Both the position numbers and the translations under genes were made by a program. A stretch of DNA of 50,760 bases from Marinitoga sp. 38H-ov (GTDB lineage: Bacteria > Thermotogota > Thermotogae > Petrotogales > Petrotogaceae). This document shows, piece after piece, positions 25,939 through 34,882 of the stretch. Below the pieces are notes generated by a model. That model was not told the origin of the DNA and did not search any database. It saw only the letters and a program-made list of their open reading frames with translations. The stretch spans positions 1-50,760 of the forward strand of contig NZ_LNGH01000028.1 of the NCBI RefSeq assembly GCF_011057715.1. Direction: 5' to 3'. Numbering within the stretch: position 1 is the stretch's first letter; each line of letters opens with the position of its first letter.

Positions 25939-28149
25939 ATGAAAAAAAATTTTAAGAAAAAAAACATTAAAGAGAAAATAATGAAAATACTTAAAGAAAA
26001 ACCATTATTACAAAAAGAAGTATATGAAAAATTAAAAGCAAAAACTAAAGATGAAAAAAGAGAAATTAGAAAAAATTTATCTGAGTTATTAGATGAAGGT
26101 GTATTGTATAAAAATTCTAAAAATAAATTTTGTATTCCAGGTAAAAATATGAAAATAGGAACTATTGAATTTACTAGAAGAGGAAGTATGGCATTTGTTA
26201 CTACAAAAACTGGTGATGAAATAGCAGTAACTTTAGAAAATATAAAGGATGCAATGCATAAAGATTTAGTTTTAGTTGAGATAATAGGAAATTGGCGAGA
26301 TTTGCCCAAGGGTAAAGTTTTAAAAGTTTTAAAAAGAGGTATGAATAAAGTTGTTGGTATATTTGAACAAAAAAAACTATTTGGTTTTATATTACCCATT
26401 GATCAAAAAATTAACACAGATTTTTATGTATCTCCTGAGAATTTTAATAATGCTAAACCCGGACAAATTGTGGAAGCAGAAATAATCAAATATACACATA
26501 AAAATCCTGAAGTTAGGGTAACGAAAATTATTGGCGACGTTAATGAACCTAAAGTTGATTTACCTATAGTTATAATTAAACATGATTTACCTGAACCTGG
26601 AGTATTTCCAGATAATGTTATGAAAGAAGTTTTGAAAATTCCTAACACTGTACAAGAAAAAGATTTAAAAGGAAGAGAGGATTTTAGAAATGAAATAATA
26701 GTTACTATTGATGGGGATAATGCAAAAGACTTCGATGATGCCGTTCAAGTAAAAAAATTAGAAAATGGAAATTACTTATTAGGTGTTCATATTGCTGATG
26801 TTTCGCATTATGTAAAAGAAAACTCAAACTTAGATAAAGAAGCATTTAAAAGAGGAACTAGTGTTTATTTAATTGATACTGTGATACCAATGCTTCCTCA
26901 TGAATTATCGGATTGGATATGTTCTCTGGTTGAAGGAGAAGATAGGTTAACAATGTCACTCATAATGGAAATAGATAAAGAGGGAGAAGTTATTAATTAT
27001 AATGTATATAATGGCGTAATTAAAAGTAAAAAGAGATTGACATATAATAAAGTGAATAAGTTGTTAAATAATGAAGCAAATGAAGAGTTAGAAAGAGAAA
27101 TTGGCTGGTTGAGACCAAATTTAGAAATAATGAAGGAATTAATGGAGATAATTAGAGAAAATAGGAGAAGAAGAGGAGCAATTTTAGATATAGAAGGTGG
27201 AGAAGTAAAATTTATATTTGATGAAAAAGGAAATATTAAGGATATTATTCCTGTTGAAAGAGGAATTTCTGAGGTTATTATTGAAGAATTTATGATAAAA
27301 GCAAATGAAACAGTAGCTTCAATTTTTGATTCACAAGGATTACCTTTTATATATAGAATTCATGAAGAACCAGATCCTGACATGCTATTACAATTAAAAA
27401 ATTATCTAGAAATAATGGGATTAAAATATAGATTCCCTAAAAATATTCATCCGAAATTATTACAAGATATGTTAGAGCATTTAAAAGATCATCCGTTGAA
27501 AAAAAGTATTCAAAAGCTTCTTGTTAGGTCTTTAAAAAGGGCAGTTTATTCTGATTTAAATGTTGGTCATTTTGGATTAGCCTCTGAAAATTATACGCAT
27601 TTTACATCTCCAATTAGGAGATATCCCGATTTAATAGTTCATAGATTATTAAAAAAATATCTAAAAAATAAAGGAACATTAAGCAACAAAGAAATTGAAA
27701 AATATACAGAGTTGTTACCTGAAATAGCTTCATATTCATCTAAAAGAGAAAGAGTTGCAAATGAGGCTGAATGGGATTTGTCTGATATGAAGAAAGTAGA
27801 GTATATAATGAATCATATGAATGAAACTTTTGAGGTATTTATAACTAATATTACAAAGTTTGGTATGTTCGCTGAAATACCAAATAAATTTATACAAGGT
27901 TTAATTCATGTATCAACTATGGATGATTATTATGTATATAATGAAAAACAAAATGTATTAGTTGGTGAAAAAACAAAGAAAATATATAGGCTTGGAGATA
28001 AATTAAAAGTTAGAGTTAAAAACGCAAATAAGTTAACTGCAGAAATAGATTTTGAAATAGTAGATAAAAATAATAATAAGCTCGAAAAAGAACTGAAAAA
28101 ACAATATCCAAATGCTAAAATTAAATTAAATAACAAAAAAAGAAAATAA
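25939..28149 (+). CDS. rnr: Ribonuclease R
   Basis: Processive 3'-5' exoribonuclease, 736 residues. Basic N-terminal winged-helix region (NIKEKIMKILKEKPLLQKEVYE), cold-shock domains (about 70-220), RNB catalytic domain with TIDGDNAKDFDDAV (metal-binding Asp residues) and TSPIRRYPDL, then an S1 domain (EVFITNITKFGMFAE) and a basic tail. An open frame 15 codons longer overlaps dnaB; AGGAGG before ATG 25939 decides the start. RNase R is typical in bacteria lacking other RNB enzymes. Likely co-transcribed with dnaB, ten bases apart. Confidence 0.95.
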   Translation: MKKNFKKKNIKEKIMKILKEKPLLQKEVYEKLKAKTKDEKREIRKNLSELLDEGVLYKNSKNKFCIPGKNMKIGTIEFTRRGSMAFVTTKTGDEIAVTLENIKDAMHKDLVLVEIIGNWRDLPKGKVLKVLKRGMNKVVGIFEQKKLFGFILPIDQKINTDFYVSPENFNNAKPGQIVEAEIIKYTHKNPEVRVTKIIGDVNEPKVDLPIVIIKHDLPEPGVFPDNVMKEVLKIPNTVQEKDLKGREDFRNEIIVTIDGDNAKDFDDAVQVKKLENGNYLLGVHIADVSHYVKENSNLDKEAFKRGTSVYLIDTVIPMLPHELSDWICSLVEGEDRLTMSLIMEIDKEGEVINYNVYNGVIKSKKRLTYNKVNKLLNNEANEELEREIGWLRPNLEIMKELMEIIRENRRRRGAILDIEGGEVKFIFDEKGNIKDIIPVERGISEVIIEEFMIKANETVASIFDSQGLPFIYRIHEEPDPDMLLQLKNYLEIMGLKYRFPKNIHPKLLQDMLEHLKDHPLKKSIQKLLVRSLKRAVYSDLNVGHFGLASENYTHFTSPIRRYPDLIVHRLLKKYLKNKGTLSNKEIEKYTELLPEIASYSSKRERVANEAEWDLSDMKKVEYIMNHMNETFEVFITNITKFGMFAEIPNKFIQGLIHVSTMDDYYVYNEKQNVLVGEKTKKIYRLGDKLKVRVKNANKLTAEIDFEIVDKNNNKLEKELKKQYPNAKIKLNNKKRK

Positions 28150-28156
28150 AAAAAGA

Positions 28157-28184
28157 GCCGCACGGCATTCGTAACCGATGCGGC
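28157..28184. repeat. GC-rich hairpin downstream of rnr
   Basis: GCCGCA-CGG (28157-28165) pairs with CCG-A-TGCGGC (28175-28184) over a 9-nt loop. On the minus strand it is followed by TCTTTTTTTATTTT, so it reads best as a terminator for a minus-strand transcript. It stands out as a GC island in very AT-rich DNA. Confidence 0.7.
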
Positions 28185-28191
28185 GGCCCCT

Positions 28192-28213
28192 ATACCCCCC
28201 TAGGTATTTTTTT
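28192..28213 (+). terminator. Weak terminator after rnr
   Basis: ATACC/GGTAT stem around a C-rich loop, followed by six T. Only five pairs, so it is a weak call; together with the hairpin at 28157 it may end rnr. Confidence 0.4.
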
Positions 28214-28744
28214 CATTACATATTATACCATAAAAATACAAAAAAGTAACAGATAATAGAACTTGTTCAAAAAAAATTAACAATTAAAAAATAGCCCAGA
28301 AAATGAGAAAATAAAAGTAAGGGGTGTTTTTTTGCGGATATAAAAGATATATATTAGTAAAAGACATAAAAAATAATAAATCATAAAAAAGTATATAGAA
28401 TAAAAAGCTAAGAAAAACAAATAATAATAAGTTATTTTTATCTGTAATACAAGGATTATATAATAATGAAATAGTAACGTCATAAATGATCTGATGCTGT
28501 AAAAGCATTTAAAAAATGGTTAGAATCAAATAAAAAAATGTTATTTTTTATATTGATAGAGTTTTTTAATGTGTCATATGTTGTAAATTTTGATCAATAA
28601 TATAAAGTATATCAAAATATTATGCTCTAATTGGAAAATTCTTTTGACAATTAAAATGTGAATATAATAAAAAACAAGAAATGAATATATTGATATTATA
28701 GAATATTACATAAATTTTTTGAAAGTCAGGATTTAATAATATAA
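28214..28744. other. Long AT-rich intergenic region
   Basis: Apart from the transposase-like fragment at 28370-28560 I see no gene with a Shine-Dalgarno and start. Minus-strand frames (28277-28508) are hydrophobic, low-complexity shadows of AT-rich DNA. TTGACA (28643-28648) and a TATAAT-like box about 16 nt later (TGAATATAATAA) are present in the plus direction, but nothing evident follows. Confidence 0.4.
28370..28560 (+). pseudogene. Possible IS3-family orfB transposase relic
   Basis: In the gap after rnr the plus strand encodes LRKTNNNKLFLSVIQGLYNNEIVTS (28408-28482; key block NNNKLFLS then GLYNNEIV), which resembles the 'KLYLSPIIDLYNGEIISY' catalytic-core strand of IS3/IS150 OrfB. A stop and frameshift follow, and then DAVKAFKKWLESNKK continues in another frame, as the next helix would. 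No intact frame, no DDE triad and no clear ends remain. The call rests on pattern memory. Confidence 0.4.
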
Positions 28745-28763
28745 CCCCAGTAAAGTACTGGGG
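28745..28763 (-). terminator. Hairpin terminating the Fur-family gene
   Basis: CCCCAGTA/TACTGGGG, a perfect 8-bp stem with loop AAG. On the minus strand it is followed by TTATATTATT. It lies about 65 nt after the stop of the regulator gene. Confidence 0.65.
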
Positions 28764-28827
28764 CATGTTGGATAAATCCTTTATTATTTTTTAAAATTGT
28801 ACCATTTTTGGAAATTACATAAATTTT

Positions 28828-29253
28828 TTATTCTTCAGATAAACATTCTTTACAAAATCCTTTTATATATAACTGTTCATCAATAATCTTATTTTCCTGT
28901 TTGATTTTAGGATTAATTATAATATCCTGAACTTCAAAATCAAAAATTTTTCCACAATTAATACATTTAAAATGGCCATGAACATGAGTATTAATATCGA
29001 ATCTTGCTTCATTTTCATCAATAGTTAATACAGAGACTAAACCTTTTGATTGAAAAAGTTTTAATGTATTATATACAGTAGTTTTTGATAATGTTGGAAT
29101 ACTATCAACTAAAGCTTTATATATTGTATCAACATTTGGATGAGTATGGTTTTCTAATAAATATTTATAAATTTGAATCCTTTGCAAAGAAGGAGAAATA
29201 TCATTTTCTCTTAATATTTCACTAATGTTACTTATTTGATTCTTATAATTCAT
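28828..29253 (-). CDS. Fur-family metalloregulator, PerR-like
   Basis: DNA-binding repressor sensing metal or peroxide, 141 residues. Winged helix with SPSLQRIQIYKYLLENHTHPNVDTIYKAL and TLSKTTVYNTLKLFQSKGLV; sensor part with HVHGHFKCINCGKIFDF; second zinc knuckle CKEC at the C-terminus. Two CxxC pairs give the structural Zn site typical of PerR and Zur. The frame extends ten codons further, but AAAGGATG nine bases before ATG 29253 favours the shorter start. It is divergent from the TPR gene; autoregulation at that gap is likely for the family but no clean operator is visible. Confidence 0.9.
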   Translation of the reverse strand: MNYKNQISNISEILRENDISPSLQRIQIYKYLLENHTHPNVDTIYKALVDSIPTLSKTTVYNTLKLFQSKGLVSVLTIDENEARFDINTHVHGHFKCINCGKIFDFEVQDIIINPKIKQENKIIDEQLYIKGFCKECLSEE

Positions 29254-29400
29254 ATAAACACATCCTTTCAAACTTAAATTCATTTTAATTATATATTTAT
29301 TATATACTAATTAATATAAAAATTCAAATTTATTTTATTAATAAATTATTTATGATATAATAATATATGTTTATAAAATATAAATATCGGAGGGGATAGT

Positions 29401-30111
29401 ATGAAAAAAATAATATTATTAATTTTATTAGTATTTGTATCTAATTGGATTTATGCGGAAAATTTTACAAAATTATATAATGAATTTAGAATAATAAATA
29501 GTTATCATAATATTGAAGACATGGAAAAATTATTAAATAAGCTGGAAAAATATACTGATAATGCATCGTTACTTGCTTTATACTGTAATGCTTTAACTGA
29601 ATATGCTAATTGGGGAGTTAAAAATGATGAAAAAGAAAGTATTTATACTAAAGCAGTAGAGATAGGGGAAAAAGCAATAAAATTAGATTCAAATAATGGT
29701 TATGCTCATTATTCTTTAGGAGCAGCTATAGGAAGATTAGCTCAGTATAAAGGAATAGTTTCTAGTTTATTTATGTTAGGAGATTTTGATGAACATATTA
29801 AAATGGCAATAAAGTTAAATCCTAACTTATATACTGCATATATAGCCTTTGGAATGAGATATAGAGATGTTCCTTGGCCTATGAACAATTATAAAAAGTC
29901 TGAAGAATATTTGTTAAAAGCAGCAGATATAGAGCCTGGATATGTTAATGCCTATTATGAATTAGGGGTTTTGTATAAAATGTGGAAAAAATATAACAAA
30001 GCAAAAGAAATGTTTGAAAAGGTCATAAAAATGCCATTACATTCTGATTGGATAGAACAGGGGAAAGAAGCAAAAGAAAATGCAAAAATAGAATTAAATA
30101 ATTTAAAATGA
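29401..30111 (+). CDS. Exported TPR-repeat protein
   Basis: 236 residues with a signal peptide (1-19, cleavage likely after YA). It then has tetratricopeptide-like helix pairs: AVEIGEKAIKLDSNNGYAHYSLG (about 87-109), HIKMAIKLNPNLYTAYIAFG, then SEEYLLKAADIEPGYVNAYYELG. The layout resembles periplasmic TPR proteins of Thermotogota. Partners unknown. GGAGGGG precedes the ATG. It is divergent from the Fur-type gene and closed by a strong terminator shared with the diguanylate cyclase. Confidence 0.8.
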   Translation: MKKIILLILLVFVSNWIYAENFTKLYNEFRIINSYHNIEDMEKLLNKLEKYTDNASLLALYCNALTEYANWGVKNDEKESIYTKAVEIGEKAIKLDSNNGYAHYSLGAAIGRLAQYKGIVSSLFMLGDFDEHIKMAIKLNPNLYTAYIAFGMRYRDVPWPMNNYKKSEEYLLKAADIEPGYVNAYYELGVLYKMWKKYNKAKEMFEKVIKMPLHSDWIEQGKEAKENAKIELNNLK

Positions 30112-30146
30112 CTAACGCTTTCCGTTAGTCATTTTTTATTTTTTTT
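30106..30146. terminator. Bidirectional terminator
   Basis: AAATGACTAACG (30106-30117) pairs with CGTTAGTCATTT (30123-30134), followed by T-rich TTTATTTTTTTTC. It lies between the converging TPR and GGDEF genes. Confidence 0.9.
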
Positions 30147-31568
30147 CATTCTGTATAAATATTTATCAGCTAATTCAAAATAATTTTTTTCTTTAAAGGA
30201 TGAAATTCCATATGAAAAATCAAATCCAGTTTTTTCATTATATATTTTTTTAATTCTTTCAATGATATTTTTAACATTTTTTGAATCGGTTATTATTGCA
30301 AATTCATCTCCACCTAGTCTTATAATATAATCAGTATTTCTTAAATTATTTTTTGCAATATCAACAAATTCTTTTAAAATTTCATCTCCCTTTGAATGTC
30401 CGTATTTATCATTTATTTTTTTCAAATCATTAATATCTATAATGGCAAAATATCCGCTAAATTCATTATTGTCAAAAACATTTCTATTATATGCTCCGGT
30501 GAGTGGATCAAGGATAGCTTTGTCTAAAAGTTTTTTATTTTTTTCAATAAGATTTCTATATTCTAGAACAAGAGAGAAACCAAATCCTAGGCTTGCTGCT
30601 AAAACACCAAAACCAAAAATTAAAGGTTCGTTTATCTTAAATAATAAAATTAATATAGAATGTATAGAAGTAATTGTTAAAAAAGTTACAGGGAACAATA
30701 AATGAATATTTTTAGATTTAAATATCCAGTAAGAGACAATCATTAAATTTATCATTGCTATTAAATTTAAATAATTTGAAAATATTTTTAGATAATAAAA
30801 ATTTGGGGATAATAGTAAAATTAGTGTTGAAAATATAGTAATATAAATCATAATTTTAGATTTTATTTTATTAAAGAAATAATATTCAATTCCAATAAGA
30901 ACTAATATACTACTTATGAAAAATGAAATTAGATATATCTTTCTAAAAATTAATGAAATAAATAAGTTTCCAGTATAAATTTTATTAATCATATCAAACA
31001 TATATATTCCAGCAAATAAAGAGGATAACCCTAAGTATCTAAAATATTTTATATAATTATATTCTGATATAATTAATAAGATTGCTCCTAAAACTATTGT
31101 TGCTCCTATTGATATTAAATATATATTTTCATTAATGAAATTTAATAAAAAAGTCTTTTTTATTGCAGTTAATTTGTCAGTCAAAAAAATTTTTTTATGA
31201 ATTCCAACATCATATAATCCTTTTAATTTTATATTTAATTTATTTTTATCATGCAATAATTTTTTATCAAAAGTAATATAAAAAGATTTATTCCATAAAC
31301 TAGAATACCTATATCCATTTTCATATATTAAGATATTATTTAAATAAACTTTTATTTCATTATATGATAATCTAGGAAAAACAATTGTATTATACATGGT
31401 ATTTTCAAAAATAATTTCAAATTCTTTTTCAGTAGGAGATTTTACTATTTCATAAAAAATAGGAAGGTCTAAAATTTGACCTTTTGGATTATATGCGTAT
31501 TTTATGATTGATAAAATAAAAAGGAAAGAAAAAATAGATAAAGATATAATAAATAATCTTTTTTTCAT
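30129..31568 (-). CDS. Membrane diguanylate cyclase (GGDEF) with extracytoplasmic sensor
   Basis: Makes c-di-GMP. 479 residues: one N-terminal TM helix, an extracytoplasmic beta-rich domain (about 30-165, with YNEIKVYLNNILIYENG), seven or so TM helices (about 175-350), a short coiled coil, and a GGDEF domain opening with DPLTGAYNRN. The active-site GGDEF is intact near residue 418. RNTD five residues before it is the RxxD product-inhibition site. This matches 7TMR-DISM-type receptors. The start ATG 31568, one base after murB, is preferred to the frame's upstream codons because GGTGGTG sits just before it. Last gene of the recN operon. Confidence 0.9.
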   Translation of the reverse strand: MKKRLFIISLSIFSFLFILSIIKYAYNPKGQILDLPIFYEIVKSPTEKEFEIIFENTMYNTIVFPRLSYNEIKVYLNNILIYENGYRYSSLWNKSFYITFDKKLLHDKNKLNIKLKGLYDVGIHKKIFLTDKLTAIKKTFLLNFINENIYLISIGATIVLGAILLIISEYNYIKYFRYLGLSSLFAGIYMFDMINKIYTGNLFISLIFRKIYLISFFISSILVLIGIEYYFFNKIKSKIMIYITIFSTLILLLSPNFYYLKIFSNYLNLIAMINLMIVSYWIFKSKNIHLLFPVTFLTITSIHSILILLFKINEPLIFGFGVLAASLGFGFSLVLEYRNLIEKNKKLLDKAILDPLTGAYNRNVFDNNEFSGYFAIIDINDLKKINDKYGHSKGDEILKEFVDIAKNNLRNTDYIIRLGGDEFAIITDSKNVKNIIERIKKIYNEKTGFDFSYGISSFKEKNYFELADKYLYRMKKNKK

Positions 31569-31569
31569 G

Positions 31570-32481
31570 TCACCACCATATTTCTGGTTCAATTTCTAAA
31601 TCTTCACCATAACTTTCTTTTACTATTTTTTTTACATATTCTGATAATTTTATAACATCTTCAAATTTTGCATTTCCTTTATTGATTATAAATCCTGCAT
31701 GTTTATTAGAAATTTCAGCATCACCGATAGAATACCCTTTAAGTCCTAATTTTTCAATAGTAGTTCCTACATAAAAGTTTGGTCTAGGTCTTTTAAAAAA
31801 ACTTCCAGCGCTAGGATATTCTAAAGGTTGTTTTTCCCATCTTTTTATTGACAAATCTTTCATCTTATTTTCTATTTCTTTTTTATCTTTTTTATTTAAT
31901 TTTATATATGCGCTTAGAGCTATATATTTTCTTTCGTGGAAAATACTTTTCCTATAATTAAAATTTAATAAATCTTTTTCTAAAATATGTGTCTTTTTTT
32001 CTTTAGTATCATAAACTTCAACATTTAAAATAACATCAGAAATTTGTCCTCCATATGCTCCTGCGTTCATAAATAAAGCACCACCTAATGTGCCCGGTAT
32101 TCCAGAAGCAAATTCTAAACCCGATAATGAATTTTCCATAGCTATATATGAAAGTCTTGAAATAGGTATTCCAACTTCGCTATATAAAATATTTTCTTTA
32201 ACGGAATATCCTGTAAGATATTCTGTACTTAAAACAATGAAGTTTAAAGTACTATCATTAATTAATAAATTGGCGCCGCCGCCAATGATTTTAAAATTTA
32301 TATTCTTTTCAATTATATAATTTAAAGTATTTATGAATATATTTTTGGTTTTAGGAATAATATAATATGGTACTATCCCCCCAATTTTAAAAGTTGTATG
32401 CTTTTTCATAGGTTCATTAATTAATATGTTATTGCCTAGAGAATATAAATATTTTAAATCTAAATTCACTTTAACATCCAC
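31570..32481 (-). CDS. murB: UDP-N-acetylenolpyruvoylglucosamine reductase
   Basis: FAD enzyme that reduces UDP-GlcNAc-enolpyruvate to UDP-MurNAc. 303 residues. Visible: HTTFKIGG, IIGGGANLLIND, GLEFASGIPGTLGGALFMNAGAYGG for FAD binding, YRKSIFHE, the catalytic Ser in PSAGSFFKRP, and the C-terminal Glu within EIEPEIWW. It overlaps the upstream HEAT-like gene by 16 nt. A GGAGTGG lies very near ATG 32481; GTG four codons later is an alternative start. Confidence 0.94.
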   Translation of the reverse strand: MDVKVNLDLKYLYSLGNNILINEPMKKHTTFKIGGIVPYYIIPKTKNIFINTLNYIIEKNINFKIIGGGANLLINDSTLNFIVLSTEYLTGYSVKENILYSEVGIPISRLSYIAMENSLSGLEFASGIPGTLGGALFMNAGAYGGQISDVILNVEVYDTKEKKTHILEKDLLNFNYRKSIFHERKYIALSAYIKLNKKDKKEIENKMKDLSIKRWEKQPLEYPSAGSFFKRPRPNFYVGTTIEKLGLKGYSIGDAEISNKHAGFIINKGNAKFEDVIKLSEYVKKIVKESYGEDLEIEPEIWW

Positions 32482-33080
32482 TCCAACATTTCTGATATTT
32501 CATCTCCAGCCGGATGATTTTTTACTTCGTTCATAAGTTCTCTATTTTTAAATAATAGTTTTTGAATAGAGTCTAAAATAAGTGCTTTTTCTGATTTTGA
32601 AATATTTGATATATATTTGTCCAATAGGTATTTTATACTTTTTTTTGTAGGTAATTCCGATATTGCCATAATTGCTAATTCTTGTAAATCGCCAGTATCA
32701 TCTAAAAACGTGGCAAGTATATCAATATATTTTTCATCTTTTGTTAACCTTAAAAGAGCTTCTATAATTAATGGAAAAGCTCTTTCATCGGAATACATAT
32801 TTAGCATACGTTCTAGATATGGGATAATTTCTTTGCATTCTAAATTTGATAGTACATCAATCAAATACAACATTACAACATCATCAAAATAATTCTTTTC
32901 GAATCTTTTTATAAATTCATTAAATAAATATTTTTTTGCATCAGAACCTAAAATATCAATAATATCTGTAATTATTTCATAAGTTTCTGGGTCACTATCT
33001 TCCATTAAGTTTATTAAAACAGGAATTGCATTAACGCCTTTTTCCTCTATTATTCTCTGAATAATATCTTCTCTTTTCAT
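32466..33080 (-). CDS. HEAT-repeat-like helical protein
   Basis: Not matched to a named gene. 204 residues of alpha-alpha repeats: GVNAIPVLINLMEDSDPETYEIITDIIDILG, EIIPYLERMLNMYSDERAFPLIIEALLRL and YIDILATFLDDTGDLQELAIMAISEL each look like HEAT pairs. Soluble, acidic. The ATG overlaps the recN stop (TAATG) and the stop overlaps murB, so it is translationally linked to both. Probably a protein-protein adaptor. Confidence 0.72.
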   Translation of the reverse strand: MKREDIIQRIIEEKGVNAIPVLINLMEDSDPETYEIITDIIDILGSDAKKYLFNEFIKRFEKNYFDDVVMLYLIDVLSNLECKEIIPYLERMLNMYSDERAFPLIIEALLRLTKDEKYIDILATFLDDTGDLQELAIMAISELPTKKSIKYLLDKYISNISKSEKALILDSIQKLLFKNRELMNEVKNHPAGDEISEMLEWMLK

Positions 33081-34687
33081 TATTCCACCTCTCCAAATAC
33101 TATTTCACCATACATTTCTTTTATTTCTTTTAATTTTTCTTCGCCATTTAGTTCTTTTATTCTAGAATAAATTTTATCATTCAATTCATCTTTATAAATT
33201 TTGAAATGCTTATCAGCATAATTTGCTACTTGGGGCATATGAGTAATTACAATTAATTGTTTTGAATTTGAAAATTCACTAAGTTTTTTTCCAATTATAT
33301 CAGCTAATCTTTGTCCAACACCGGAATCTATTTCATCAAATAGCATTGTTTCTACAACATGAGCTTCTCCAAGTGATTTTTCTATAGCTAATATTATTCT
33401 TGATAATTCACCACCAGATGCAATTTTTTCTAAAGGTAAATAATCTGATTGTGGATTTGTTTTTGCTAATAATCTAACATTATATGTTCCATATTTACTA
33501 GGTTCATTTAATTTACTAAATTCAAAAATAATTTCCGCATGTTCCATATTTAATGAGTTTAGCTCATTTTTTATTTTTACCTCTAAATCTTTTAATAGCA
33601 ACTCACCTTTTTTCTTTATTTTTTCTCCTAAATTAAATAATTCTTTTTTCTTTTTTTCAATCAAAGGATTTATTTCATTTATAATTTTTTCCAAATCATA
33701 TAATTCATTTAATTCTGATTTAAACTTTTCTAAATTAATAAAAACATCTTCTAAAGTAGGACCATATTTTCTTTTTAAATTCATAATATCATTAAGTCTG
33801 TTTGATACTTCGTTAAGTCTTTCCGGATCTAAATCTAAGTCATATAACTTTGATTCTAAGTTTCCATATAATTCATTTATCATATCTTGTATAGAAATAG
33901 CAAAATCTAATTCTTTTTCAAAGCCATAATCGGAAATATGGGATATATCATTAACAATCTCGCCGATTAATACATCAATATTTTCGTCGTTATCTTTTAG
34001 AATTGCTAAAGATTTTTCTAATTTAATTTTAATTTCTTCAATATGATTTAATTTTTTATACTCGACTTTTAATTCTTCATCTTCGTTTTCTTTTGGTGAT
34101 ATTCTCTCTATTTCTTCTATTTGAAAATTTAAAATATCAATTTTCCTATATATTTCAGATGAATCAGAAGGAATATTGTTTAATTTTTCTTTTAATTGTA
34201 AATATTCAATATATTTTTTATTATATTCAATAATTAAGTCTTCAAAATTTCTCTTAAATATATTGAAAGCTATAGTATTATGGTACTTTGGATTTCTTAA
34301 TAATACCTGAGAATCTTGAGTATGTACTTCCATTATATACGAACCTATTTTTTCTAAAATATTTTTTGGAACAATTTCTCCATTAATTCTAAATACAGAT
34401 CTTTTTTCATTAAAGTTTACGTTAATAACAATATCATTGTTTTCGATAAAAAGATAATCTCTTAATTCGTTTTTTGTATCATCGGAAATAGTAATATATG
34501 CAGAAATAGAACCATTGTTATTTTTTAAATTTTTTGGAACATTTCCGCTTAAAATAGAAATTAAAGCTTTTATTAACATAGATTTCCCAGCGCCAGATTC
34601 GCCGGTTATAACATTTAATCCTTCAGAAAAATCTATGCTAACATCTTTAAATAATCCAAAGTTTTTTACAGCCAATGAATGTATCAT
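33080..34687 (-). CDS. recN: DNA repair protein RecN
   Basis: SMC-like ATPase of double-strand break repair, 535 residues (typical 550). Walker A GESGAGKSM (29-37), long central coiled coil (about 150-350), ABC signature ASGGELSRI, Walker B MLFDEIDSGVG and a conserved RQLIVITHMPQVA-type segment. GGAGGTG precedes the ATG. Divergent from the PiT transporter gene and first of a minus-strand operon with the HEAT, murB and cyclase genes. Confidence 0.95.
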   Translation of the reverse strand: MIHSLAVKNFGLFKDVSIDFSEGLNVITGESGAGKSMLIKALISILSGNVPKNLKNNNGSISAYITISDDTKNELRDYLFIENNDIVINVNFNEKRSVFRINGEIVPKNILEKIGSYIMEVHTQDSQVLLRNPKYHNTIAFNIFKRNFEDLIIEYNKKYIEYLQLKEKLNNIPSDSSEIYRKIDILNFQIEEIERISPKENEDEELKVEYKKLNHIEEIKIKLEKSLAILKDNDENIDVLIGEIVNDISHISDYGFEKELDFAISIQDMINELYGNLESKLYDLDLDPERLNEVSNRLNDIMNLKRKYGPTLEDVFINLEKFKSELNELYDLEKIINEINPLIEKKKKELFNLGEKIKKKGELLLKDLEVKIKNELNSLNMEHAEIIFEFSKLNEPSKYGTYNVRLLAKTNPQSDYLPLEKIASGGELSRIILAIEKSLGEAHVVETMLFDEIDSGVGQRLADIIGKKLSEFSNSKQLIVITHMPQVANYADKHFKIYKDELNDKIYSRIKELNGEEKLKEIKEMYGEIVFGEVE

Positions 34688-34822
34688 ATGGCACCTCCAG
34701 GATTTTTGTCTAAATATATTTTACCTTATTTTCTTTAAAAATAAAAATTTTTATTTTATATAATAAAAATCAATTATTTTTAATTAAAACAAATAAAATA
34801 ACTATTTCTATATGATGTATAT

Positions 34823-34851
34823 TTGACGAATTGTAATGTTTATGTTATAAT
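34823..34851 (+). promoter_or_regulatory. Promoter for phosphate transporter
   Basis: TTGACG (34823-34828), 17-nt spacer, TATAAT (34846-34851), 31 nt before the start. No Pho-box-like direct repeats recognised. Confidence 0.88.
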
Positions 34852-34882
34852 ATTGAGTCAATATCAATATAGAGGTGGTAAT

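Noticed and set aside
28277-28508. Two overlapping hydrophobic minus-strand frames
   Set aside because: Low-complexity Phe/Tyr/Ile translations of AT-rich DNA opposite the IS3-like relic; no Shine-Dalgarno.
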